Assembly: GCA_046496815.1 (NCBI GenBank)
Contig: JAWOGN010000061.1
Span: 1 to 6,273 of the forward strand
DNA length: 6,273 nt
From: JAWOGN01 sp046496815
Lineage (GTDB): Bacteria; Desulfobacterota; DSM-4660; Desulfatiglandales; Desulfatiglandaceae
Direction of reading: 5' to 3'
Below are positions 1 to 6,273 of the stretch, piece after piece. The position numbers and the translations under genes were made by a program. Positions within the stretch are counted from its first letter, which is position 1. Each line of letters starts with the position of its first letter. The notes beneath the pieces were generated by a model. The model had not been told where the DNA came from. It saw nothing but the letters and a program-made list of their open reading frames with translations, and searched no databases.

Positions 1-3000
1 CTGCGCTTGCGCGCGAAAGTAGAGGAAGCTGAAGGCGGCGTGTTGGCCGGCTTCATGAACCTTCCGGGGCCCACCGCGCTCAATTTGGAAGGAACGGGCC
101 CGCTTGCGGACTGGAAAGGGACCCTGAAAGTTAGGGTGGGAGGGCTCGGGGAACTTAAGACAAGCCTTATCCTCGAGACGATGGATGCGCCGAAGCTGAA
201 AGCCGAAGGGAAAATTCGGGTGACTTCCGGTCGCCTTCCTGTTCAGGTGAGGCGGCTATTGTCCGATGAGACGCGCTTTGCTGCGGCCCTTCGCATGCCT
301 CACAGCCAATCCATCGCTGTCGATTATTTGAACGTGGACGGTGATAAGATATCTCTGCGGCTCAAAGGTGGTCTGGATTTCAAACAGCATCGTTCGAGCG
401 GCGAATTCCTCCTTTCTTGCGGAGACCTGTCGCCGTTGGGAGATCCGGAGGGGGTCAAGATCACAGGGAGCGTGGAAGTGAACGGCAGGTTTTCCGGACC
501 GCTTTTCAACCCGCAGACGACCCTTCTCGTGAGCATTCGTAACGTTGCGTTTGAAAAATTCCGTGCGGATGCCATGCACGCGGATCTTCGCATCGGTTTG
601 CTCTCCCCGCTTGCTAAAGAATTTTCAGGTATCAAGCTTTCCGGCATGGGCAGCCTTGAGAACTTCGTCCATTTGGATGCGCGGCCCATGCCGGAAAAGC
701 AGCTCCGGTGGCACATCGATGCAGAGGGACCCTTGAAGGAGATCGTTCAGATCCGAACATTTGAGCTGTCAGGGGAAGCATTCTCATTGGAAACCTCCGG
801 CCACCTGAATCTCATTGAACTAAGCGGAAAGGGGGATGCTTCTCTGACGGTCGAGGATCTTCAAAAGATTTCTGGACTTTTCAAAGCAGACATCCCCGGC
901 AGTACCAAAACACACGTGTCTTTTGCTGGAAATGCGACGAAACGCTTGTTCACCGCGCAGATTCAGGGACAACTCAATATGTCCGAGGCACCTTCCTTCC
1001 GCCGCATGCCATTGCTGGGATCCAGCATAGGCTACGCCGCTGAATTGAAGTATACAGACAAAAACAAAGTGTCCATTTCTAAACTTCAGGTCGATACGGA
1101 GACGGGGAGGGTCACAGGCGCTGCATCGCTTGATTTAGCGAGTCAAGAACTCGACAGCGCTTTACGAATCGTCGTGCCAAAGCTCGCTTTCCTTTCTCCT
1201 GTGCTGACTCGCACGATCGACGGTTCCCTTGAAATGGAGGGTGTCATCACCGGAACCTTGTCATCGCCAAAGGTCAACGTGAAAGCCAACGCAAAGAATC
1301 TTGTCTTTGAACAACTGAAATTGCAGACGCTGACGGCAAATATCAACACCGAGGGCTTGCCCCCAAGCATTCAGGGTCGCTCAGAGTTGTCACTGAAGTA
1401 TGCGGGACAGGCGCTCAGCGGAAGCAGTGATTTTTCGTTGGAAGGAGCGCGCCTGGGTCTATCGGCGCTTTCGATAAAGACCGGAGAAAACGAGCTGACG
1501 GGTCACATGGCCCTGGATCTCAAAAGCCTGCTTGTGGGGGGGGAACTCCAGGTGAATTCTCCAAGGCTCTCTGATCTTTCGCTTCTGTTTGGGGAGGACT
1601 CAGCCGGCGGTGTGGAAATAAAGACGAAATTTGAAATCGTAAACAGCACACAGGAGATGAGACTGGATTTGGACGGCCGGAATCTGAAAAGCCGGTTTGG
1701 ACATGCGAAGGAACTTGACTTAAAGGCCCGTTTGGTAGATCCATTTAACACGCCCAGCGGGAATTTCGAGTTGAAGGGCAGCGGGTTTCGCTTCGGCGAA
1801 GTGACGCTTGCAGACCTGGCGCTCACGGGAAACGGTTCACCGGAGAAAATGCGTTTTTATGGAAGTAGTCGCGGGAATTACAAGGAAAGTTTCGACGTGC
1901 AAACCCGGGGAATCCTTCACGCCACGTCGAAAGCACAGACGCTCGAGTTACAGGAATTTGGGGCGCATTACCAAGATCTGCCGTTGAAGCTAAGAGCCCC
2001 CGCATCCGTTCAGCGCTCTGCGCTGGGGTATCGAGTGGAGGCCCTGTCACTTCGCGTCGGAGCAGGACAATTGGATGGCTCCGGGCGCCTTGAAAATCAG
2101 ACATTGACGCTGAAAACTGATTTTAAGAACTTGCCGCTTGCCGATTTGAAAATTACGGGGGCGCCTCAGTTCACCGGCACTGCCACCGGGAGTCTATCCT
2201 TGCTGGGGCCCATCGGCAGGCCGCAAGGCAGTTTAAATCTCAGCTTGGATGGCGTCTCGATTCGTGATGCGAAGGGTTCCGAACTTCCTTCTGCCACACT
2301 GAATGCCAAAGCGGAATTGAAAGCGGGGAGGCTCAGGAGCAATCTTGCACTGCAAGGACTGACTGCCGAGCCATTGGCAGCGAAGTTGGACATTCCCCTG
2401 CTTTTCTCTTTTTCTCCCTTTACTTTCTCCCTGCCTTCCAAGGGCGAGATACTTGGCAATCTTTCCGGGGACCTTGACCTGGAGCGAATCAACACTCTCG
2501 TTGGTCCGGACTATCAGATTGTGAAAGGGCATTTTGGTGTGAACTTAGCCCTCAGGGGAACGATGGATGCCCCTCTGATCACCGGGCAAGGACAGGTAGG
2601 GAAGGGATCCTATGAATACATTCTTACCGGGACCGTGGTGCGGGACGTTGAAGTGGAGATTACTGCGGAGATACCCAGGGTGAGCATCAAGGAGGCACGG
2701 GCCACCGACGGGGAGAAAGGTTCTATTTCTCTCAACGGCTGGTTTGACCTCCTTCCCGGAGACCGATTTCCGTTTAAAACAGCGCTCACGCTTGAGCAGG
2801 CCACCCTACTTCGTCGCGACGACATAACCGCCACTGCGGGAGGACGTGTGACTCTCGCCGGCTCAGCTGAGAAAGCCAACCTCGCCGGAAAGCTTCGTGT
2901 TGAGCATGCTGAAATTCGCATACCAGACCGACTTCCCCCAGATATAACAGAGCTGGAAGTCATCGATGTCCGGGAAACTGCACAAGAAAAGGAACCAATG

Positions 3001-3738
3001 CCGCAACCGGGGTCCAAACAAGGCCTTGAACTGCGCTTCGACCTGGGGGTTGATGGTCCCGGAAAAATCTTCGTACGTGGCCGCGGCCTCGATTCCGAAT
3101 GGAAATGCGAACTCCATATCGCCGGTACCGCACCGGAACCGGTGATCACCGGAAATCTCTCTGTGGTGCGGGGTCGGTTCAGTTTTCTTGGAAAGCGCTT
3201 CGGTATTCAGCGAGGCACCATCGCATTCAACGGGGCATACCCGCCGTCCCCGGTTGCAGATATCGTCACCGAAGCCCGCGCAACCGACATCACGGCGCAG
3301 CTCAGACTCTCGGGTTCTCTCAAAAACCCCAAGTTGACGCTTACTTCCGATCCTCAGCTCCCTTCAGACGAGATTCTGTCCCGGCTGCTCTTCGGGCGAG
3401 CGCTGGGTGCTATTACCCCGTTTCAGGCACTGGTCCTTGCCGATGCCGCACGGATGCTGGCCGGGGGTGGCAGCCTCGGATTGTTGGATCAGACGCGGAG
3501 TGCGTTGGGCATAGATCAGCTCGAGATAAAATCAGGCGGAGAAGAAACGGATCAGGCCACCGTCGGTGCCGGCAAATACCTGAGTGACAAGGTATACCTC
3601 GAAGTGGAGCAGGGCCTGGACCCTCAAAGCAGCAAGGCGAAAGTGCAAGTGGAAGTGACACCGAACGTCAGCGTTGAAAGTGAAGTGGGCGCGAATTCTG
3701 AAGGGGGTATGGGGGTCAGATGGAGATGGGATTACTAG
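1..3738 (+). CDS. tamB: TamB-family translocation and assembly module protein (5' partial)
   Basis: The reading frame is open from the first base, so the true start and N-terminal membrane anchor lie upstream; 1245 residues are visible. TamB proteins are anchored in the inner membrane, span the periplasm as a long beta-rich groove, and work with a BamA-like partner (TamA or BamA) in outer-membrane lipid transport and protein assembly. Most of the visible protein is a low-complexity beta pattern of alternating polar and hydrophobic residues with recurring Gly-rich turns (SGxGxL, GTLSSPKV, GxLGxPQGxL types), as expected for this fold. The C-terminal TamB domain (DUF490) is clear: DITELEVIDV at 981-990, GKIFVRGRGLDSEW from 1021, a GNLSVVRGRFSFLGKRF stretch, and DPQLPSDEILSRLLFG at 1117-1132, which is the family hallmark. 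GKYLSDKVYLEVEQG follows from 1191, and the protein ends in an aromatic WRWDY, typical of strands facing the outer-membrane partner. No frameshift is seen, although a run of eight G lies at 1536-1543. The family call is firm; ttg at position 7 is not a real start. Confidence 0.93.
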   Translation: MRLRAKVEEAEGGVLAGFMNLPGPTALNLEGTGPLADWKGTLKVRVGGLGELKTSLILETMDAPKLKAEGKIRVTSGRLPVQVRRLLSDETRFAAALRMPHSQSIAVDYLNVDGDKISLRLKGGLDFKQHRSSGEFLLSCGDLSPLGDPEGVKITGSVEVNGRFSGPLFNPQTTLLVSIRNVAFEKFRADAMHADLRIGLLSPLAKEFSGIKLSGMGSLENFVHLDARPMPEKQLRWHIDAEGPLKEIVQIRTFELSGEAFSLETSGHLNLIELSGKGDASLTVEDLQKISGLFKADIPGSTKTHVSFAGNATKRLFTAQIQGQLNMSEAPSFRRMPLLGSSIGYAAELKYTDKNKVSISKLQVDTETGRVTGAASLDLASQELDSALRIVVPKLAFLSPVLTRTIDGSLEMEGVITGTLSSPKVNVKANAKNLVFEQLKLQTLTANINTEGLPPSIQGRSELSLKYAGQALSGSSDFSLEGARLGLSALSIKTGENELTGHMALDLKSLLVGGELQVNSPRLSDLSLLFGEDSAGGVEIKTKFEIVNSTQEMRLDLDGRNLKSRFGHAKELDLKARLVDPFNTPSGNFELKGSGFRFGEVTLADLALTGNGSPEKMRFYGSSRGNYKESFDVQTRGILHATSKAQTLELQEFGAHYQDLPLKLRAPASVQRSALGYRVEALSLRVGAGQLDGSGRLENQTLTLKTDFKNLPLADLKITGAPQFTGTATGSLSLLGPIGRPQGSLNLSLDGVSIRDAKGSELPSATLNAKAELKAGRLRSNLALQGLTAEPLAAKLDIPLLFSFSPFTFSLPSKGEILGNLSGDLDLERINTLVGPDYQIVKGHFGVNLALRGTMDAPLITGQGQVGKGSYEYILTGTVVRDVEVEITAEIPRVSIKEARATDGEKGSISLNGWFDLLPGDRFPFKTALTLEQATLLRRDDITATAGGRVTLAGSAEKANLAGKLRVEHAEIRIPDRLPPDITELEVIDVRETAQEKEPMPQPGSKQGLELRFDLGVDGPGKIFVRGRGLDSEWKCELHIAGTAPEPVITGNLSVVRGRFSFLGKRFGIQRGTIAFNGAYPPSPVADIVTEARATDITAQLRLSGSLKNPKLTLTSDPQLPSDEILSRLLFGRALGAITPFQALVLADAARMLAGGGSLGLLDQTRSALGIDQLEIKSGGEETDQATVGAGKYLSDKVYLEVEQGLDPQSSKAKVQVEVTPNVSVESEVGANSEGGMGVRWRWDY

Positions 3739-3742
3739 GAGG
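3737..3742 (+). promoter_or_regulatory. Shine-Dalgarno of the amidase, overlapping the tamB stop codon
   Basis: AGGAGG is a perfect Shine-Dalgarno core lying five bases before the ATG at 3748. Its first two bases are the last two of the tamB TAG stop (3736-3738). This fixes the amidase start and makes translational coupling with tamB plausible, because ribosomes ending tamB would cover or release this site. Confidence 0.85.
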
Positions 3743-3747
3743 TCGAA

Positions 3748-5232
3748 ATGACGGATGAATTGATTGGATACGATGCCGTTGCATTGGGTGAATTGCTTCG
3801 TCGCGGTGAAATCAGCCCGATCGAATTACTCGAGATGACCATTCAACGCGTCGAGACGGTTAACCCGCAGCTCAATGCCGTGATACACCCGATGTACGAT
3901 CAGGCCCGCAAGATAGCGGAAAACCTGAGTTCCGACAGGCGGGAGGGTCCGCAGTCCGGGTCTCTATTTAGGGGGGTGCCGTTCCTTTTGAAGGACCTGT
4001 TGGCCGAATACAAAGGCGCTCCTTTTAACGAAGGATCGCGAGCAATGAAGGGCTACATATCCAAGATAGACAGCGAGTTGGTGAAACGCCTAAACGCCGG
4101 CGGCCTGATCATTTTCGGAAAAACAAACCCGTCTGAGTTCGGGATTTTGCCATCCTCGGAAACCGCGGCCCATGGATCGACCGCCAACCCGTGGGATCCA
4201 AGCTTAACCGCGGGAGGGTCAAGCGGCGGCTCCGCCGCAGCCGTGGCCGCAGGCATGCTTCCCATGGCTCACGGAAACGACGGCGGGGGTTCCATTCGAA
4301 TCCCTGCCTCTTGTTGCGGAGTCTTTGGCCTAAAGCCCACCCGCGGCAGAAATCCGCTTGGGCCGCTCTTTGGGGATATGGCCGGTGGAATTGCACATGA
4401 ACACGCTGTGACCCGATCGGTCAGAGATTCGGCCGCATTGCTGGATTTAACGTCCGGGCCGGACTTTGGAGATCCTTATTGTGCGCCCCCCAAAACGCGG
4501 CCATTCCTGGAAGAAGTCGGCCGGCCTGCCGGGCGCCTCAGAATCGCTTTCTTAACGCGCATACCTGAGGGCTGGAATGACGAAACCGGCTTGCACCCGG
4601 ATTGTGAAAATGCCGTGAAAGATGCGGCGCGGTTATGCGAAAGTCTTGGCCATGTCGTCACCGAGGTTGATGCGGATCATTTGAGCCATCCGGATCTTCC
4701 TGAGAATTTCGGCCGCATTTTTACCTGTTTTGTCGGGCATGCCGTCGCCTATTGGCAAAGAGAATTGAGAAGAGAAATCGGACAGGATGAGTTGGAACCC
4801 GTGACTTGGGATATTTATCAGGAAAGTCTCCATACGACTGGATCGGAGTACCTGACTGCGGTGGAGGAAATCCAACGGTTTTCGAGAAAAATAGCCCGCT
4901 GGTATCACGCAGGCGATTATGACATGCTCCTCTCCCCGACGATGAGAATTCCACCGACAAAGCTGGGTGCTTTTGAATCGACTCCGGAGGATCCCACAAG
5001 GTGGATTCGCACGGCGCTGTCTTTTGTAGCGTTTACCCGCACACAAAATATCACCGGCCAGCCGGCAATGTCGGTTCCGCTGTTTTGGAATGAAAACGAC
5101 GTGCCCATCGGGGTACAGTTCGCAAGTCGCTTTGGGGATGAGGCCGGCCTCTTTCGGCTGGCAGCCCAATTGGAGCAAGCAAGGCCTTGGGCCGACAGAA
5201 AGCCGCCGATTCGCTGTGGCCGGGGTTCCTGA
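3748..5232 (+). CDS. Amidase signature (AS) family hydrolase, NylA-like
   Basis: This 494-residue protein hydrolyses an amide bond; the family uses a Ser-cisSer-Lys triad. The triad is visible: Lys82 in GVPFLLKDL, the cis-Ser Ser158 in AGGSSGGSA, and the nucleophile Ser182 in GNDGGGSIRIPA. The next residues, SCCGVFGLKPTRGR (188-201), and the C-terminal ITGQPAMSVPLFW (435-447) with PIGVQFASRFGDEAGLFRLA (453-472) are typical of the 6-aminohexanoate-cyclic-dimer hydrolase (NylA) branch. Length and the 24-residue spacing between the two serines agree with what I recall of NylA. There is no signal peptide or membrane segment, so it should be cytoplasmic. It is not a convincing GatA: no gatB or gatC is adjacent, and the GNDGGGS and SCCG motifs differ from the usual GatA GSDTGGS type. 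The start is fixed by the Shine-Dalgarno sequence at 3737-3742. It follows tamB by nine bases and is probably in the same transcript. The native substrate cannot be read from sequence; linear amides, cyclic amides and aryl-acylamides are all possible. Confidence 0.92.
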   Translation: MTDELIGYDAVALGELLRRGEISPIELLEMTIQRVETVNPQLNAVIHPMYDQARKIAENLSSDRREGPQSGSLFRGVPFLLKDLLAEYKGAPFNEGSRAMKGYISKIDSELVKRLNAGGLIIFGKTNPSEFGILPSSETAAHGSTANPWDPSLTAGGSSGGSAAAVAAGMLPMAHGNDGGGSIRIPASCCGVFGLKPTRGRNPLGPLFGDMAGGIAHEHAVTRSVRDSAALLDLTSGPDFGDPYCAPPKTRPFLEEVGRPAGRLRIAFLTRIPEGWNDETGLHPDCENAVKDAARLCESLGHVVTEVDADHLSHPDLPENFGRIFTCFVGHAVAYWQRELRREIGQDELEPVTWDIYQESLHTTGSEYLTAVEEIQRFSRKIARWYHAGDYDMLLSPTMRIPPTKLGAFESTPEDPTRWIRTALSFVAFTRTQNITGQPAMSVPLFWNENDVPIGVQFASRFGDEAGLFRLAAQLEQARPWADRKPPIRCGRGS

Positions 5233-5332
5233 CAGAGGACTTTTAGATGGGGTGGTGGGATGTCCGCTTCGAATACTGCGGTTTCATGAAAAAACGTCGG
5301 TCCTTTTTTAACTTGAGAGTCCAAAGCTCTCT

Positions 5333-5413
5333 CGTCATGCCGGACTTGATCCGGCATCCAGAAAAGATATCCTATTGAAATCATACTGGATTCCGGCTTT
5401 CGTCGGAATGACG
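5333..5413. repeat. Composite palindromic repeat (REP/MITE-like)
   Basis: The two arms, 5333-5361 and 5386-5413, are imperfect inverted copies of each other, beginning CGTCAT and ending ATGACG, with 24 AT-rich bases between them. Each arm also folds on its own. ATGCCGGA (5337-5344) pairs perfectly with TCCGGCAT (5350-5357) around a five-base loop. ATTCCGGC (5390-5397) pairs with GTCGGAAT (5402-5409) around TTTC, with one G-T wobble. Sequences of this type, whose translations contain the phrase HSxESxNP, are widespread dispersed intergenic repeats in Proteobacteria and related phyla. Possible roles are transcript-end protection, weak bidirectional termination, or simply a non-autonomous mobile element. 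Placed downstream of the amidase, it may end or stabilise the tamB-amidase transcript. Copy number cannot be judged from one window. Confidence 0.8.
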
Positions 5414-5507
5414 GCGCGACACTCTCGCATCTAATAATATCAATATGTTAGAAGAACTTGGGACAGTGGATTTATTAAGAGAACCCGCAATAGGCTCACT
5501 TTTTTTC

Positions 5508-5536
5508 TTGACAATCGGGACCACCTCACATAACAA
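5508..5536 (+). promoter_or_regulatory. Possible sigma-70-type promoter, weak
   Basis: A perfect -35 hexamer, TTGACA (5508-5513), follows a T-rich run. Seventeen bases later stands TAACAA (5531-5536), a poor -10 with only three of six consensus bases; the overlapping CATAAC (5529-5534) matches four but leaves a 15-base spacer. If used, it would transcribe toward the aminotransferase and give a leader of about 360 bases. A second, weaker possibility is TTGCAG (5748-5753) with CATAAA (5772-5777), 18 bases apart, which would give a much shorter leader. Confidence 0.25.
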
Positions 5537-5768
5537 ATTCACGAGATTACACCCTATCAAAGCAAGCATTCCCTCATTTTGCGGCGATCCTGGGGACCAA
5601 TCCGGGACTCGGCAACAAGACCCCGCCGACGGCTCCCATTCTTTGCCTCGCCGGCCGCTTTCTCTGGCTCTGCCCCACTGGGTAATGCCCAGGATTGTCT
5701 CCACCGTTCCACTCACGATATGGTGACCACCTGGTGGCGAGCGCGGCTTGCAGATTGATGCGTTTGGC

Positions 5769-5880
5769 CGGCATAAAGATGTCGAAATTTGGATGCCGAG
5801 CGCTCTAAGTTCGAAAAGAACGGGGCAAAAATTTTTGACGGTGGCGTCGGTTTTTTGAGCCTCCGGCCGGTTGAACCGGC
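5769..5880 (+). promoter_or_regulatory. Cluster of short inverted repeats upstream of the aminotransferase (possible structured leader)
   Basis: Four potential hairpins follow one another: CGGCAT/ATGCCG (5769-5774, 5793-5798), GTTC/GAAC around GAAAA (5809-5821), GACG/CGTC around GTGG (5837-5848) followed by T6 (5851-5856), and GCCGGT/ACCGGC around TGA (5866-5880). The last lies ten bases before the Shine-Dalgarno sequence. A perfect 12-base palindrome, CAAAAATTTTTG, sits at 5826-5837. The stems are short and no known riboswitch consensus fits, so this may be an RNA leader, a protein-binding site or chance. The third stem plus T run is a weak terminator-like element. Confidence 0.25.
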
Positions 5881-5889
5881 GTATTCATT

Positions 5890-5898
5890 AGGAAAGGA
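5890..5898 (+). promoter_or_regulatory. Shine-Dalgarno of the aminotransferase
   Basis: The purine-rich AGGAAAGGA precedes three consecutive in-frame ATG codons (5902, 5905, 5908). Measured from the end of GGAAAGG (5897), the gaps are 4, 7 and 10 bases. The second or third ATG therefore has the more usual spacing, and the exact start is uncertain by two residues. Confidence 0.7.
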
Positions 5899-5901
5899 CA
5901 G

Positions 5902-6273
5902 ATGATGATGGACAAAGGAAAAGTTTGGCTGAATGGGAACTTCATTTCTTGGGAAAAGGCTACGGTGCCACTTCTGTCGCATGGATTCTCAAGAGCCTCC
6001 GCCATCTTTGAGGTTCTGGGAATCCATAAAGGGCCTGACGGTCCCGTGGCTTTTCGTATTGATCAGCATCTCAAACGATTATACAGAAGTGCGGAGCTTT
6101 TGGGCATGAAGCTCGACTATTCAAATGATGACATCGCCACGGCAGTGGCGGAAACCGTTCAGGTGAACAACATGGAGAGGGGTTTGGTCAAACTGCTTGC
6201 ATACTGGGGCGAAGAGGCGGTCATCAAGTTGGTCCTGGAATCTAATCTTGATTTGGCCATCTTTGCAATTCCA
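5902..6273 (+). CDS. Fold-type IV PLP-dependent aminotransferase, branched-chain aminotransferase-like (3' partial)
   Basis: The frame is open to the window end and gives 124 residues, the N-terminal domain of a class IV aminotransferase (IlvE, D-amino-acid transaminase and aminodeoxychorismate lyase superfamily). Numbering from the first ATG, VWLNGNFISWEKATVPLLSHG (8-28) matches the usual opening strand pair. GPDGPVAFRIDQHLKRLYRSAEL (44-66) matches the cofactor-binding region, with Arg59 at the place of the PLP-phosphate arginine of E. coli IlvE. LDLAIFAIP (116-124) is the following core strand. The catalytic lysine lies beyond the window. Residues at substrate-pocket positions differ from classical IlvE: SHGFSRASAIFE (26-37) replaces the SHALHYGTSVFE pattern, and GLVKLL replaces AYIRPL. 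The substrate is therefore uncertain, and branched-chain amino acid, D-amino acid or aminodeoxychorismate chemistry all remain possible. It stands apart from the tamB-amidase unit. Confidence 0.85.
   Translation, partial: MMMDKGKVWLNGNFISWEKATVPLLSHGFSRASAIFEVLGIHKGPDGPVAFRIDQHLKRLYRSAELLGMKLDYSNDDIATAVAETVQVNNMERGLVKLLAYWGEEAVIKLVLESNLDLAIFAIP

Larger units (their letters stand above)
5233..5901. other. Long intergenic region without a supported gene
   Basis: This stretch lies between the amidase stop and the aminotransferase start. It contains a palindromic repeat at 5333-5413, an AT-richer section at about 5430-5545 with a possible weak promoter, a GC-rich section at about 5580-5760 with several short inverted repeats, and small hairpin-forming sequences at 5769-5880. 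Short open frames exist on both strands, but none has a convincing ribosome binding site, protein family pattern or coding bias. I see no strong intrinsic terminator after the amidase: A6 (5289-5294) and T6 (5304-5309) flank a nine-base centre, and GAGAG/CTCTC (5315-5319, 5327-5331) lacks a following T run. Confidence 0.7.

Noticed and set aside
2610..3149. Long minus-strand frame inside tamB
   Set aside because: The + strand encodes the conserved TamB C-terminal region; the minus frame is a Ser/Arg-rich shadow without family features.
3099..3587. Plus-strand frame of 162 codons overlapping tamB in another frame
   Set aside because: It lies over the best conserved part of TamB (the DEILSRLLFG region), and its Arg/His-rich translation has no domain pattern.
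4633..5178. Long minus-strand frame inside the amidase gene
   Set aside because: The + strand carries conserved amidase sequence throughout, so this is a shadow frame.
5289..5309. Intrinsic terminator made by A6 and T6 around CGTCGGTCC
   Set aside because: The stem would be almost all A-T pairs with a mismatch at its inner end; it lacks the GC-rich stem expected of an efficient terminator.
5381..5716. Minus-strand open frame of 111 codons in the intergenic region
   Set aside because: Its last part is only the translation of the palindromic repeat (HSDESRNP-type residues), the rest matches no family I recognise, and no good ribosome binding site precedes its start. Kept only as part of the GC-rich block finding.
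5445..5726. Plus-strand open frame of 93 codons in the intergenic region
   Set aside because: No recognisable domain, no Shine-Dalgarno sequence before its ATG, and it overlaps equally long minus-strand frames, so openness here reflects base composition.
5735..5752. Sigma-54-like sequence TGGCGAGCGCGGCTTGC
   Set aside because: Twelve bases separate the GG and GC elements instead of ten, which normally abolishes sigma-54 recognition.
5838..5850. T-box-like ACGGTGGCGTCGG before an amino-acid-metabolism gene
   Set aside because: Only the GGTGG portion fits the T-box consensus; the ACCGCG part, the specifier stem and a proper terminator are missing.
5805..5880. Possible c-di-GMP (GEMM) riboswitch, suggested by the GAAAA-loop hairpin, GGGGCAAAA and GCCTCCGGCC
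   Set aside because: The conserved core GCAAAGCC and the downstream tetraloop-receptor arrangement are not present in order, so the resemblance is superficial.

Overview
The window reads as chromosomal DNA from a Gram-negative bacterium of moderate GC content (a little over half G+C by eye). An outer-membrane biogenesis protein of the TamB family, the style of the amidase and aminotransferase, and a dispersed palindromic repeat with hairpin arms together suggest Desulfobacterota (the former Deltaproteobacteria). That placement is an inference from gene style; no taxonomic marker is present.

Layout, all on the + strand: (1) 1-3738, the C-terminal 1245 residues of a large TamB-type protein whose start lies upstream of the window. 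(2) 3748-5232, a complete 494-residue amidase-signature hydrolase with an intact Lys-Ser-Ser triad, most like the NylA / 6-aminohexanoate-cyclic-dimer hydrolase branch. Its Shine-Dalgarno sequence overlaps the tamB stop region, so the two are very probably co-transcribed. (3) 5233-5901, a 669-base intergenic region. It holds a composite palindromic repeat (5333-5413), a GC-rich block with no recognisable gene (about 5580-5760), a possible weak promoter (5508-5536) and a run of small inverted repeats just before the next gene. (4) 5902-6273, the first 124 codons of a fold-type IV PLP-dependent aminotransferase, cut off by the window end.

TamB belongs to the cell envelope (lipid or protein transport between inner and outer membrane). 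The amidase has no visible signal peptide and should be cytoplasmic, so the pairing is genomic rather than an obvious pathway. The aminotransferase is separated by a long intergenic region and is probably its own transcription unit.

I found no CRISPR array, tRNA, rRNA, transposase or defence system, and nothing that amounts to a convincing new system. The items most worth a second look are the substitutions at substrate-pocket positions in the aminotransferase, its possibly structured leader, and the palindromic repeat.
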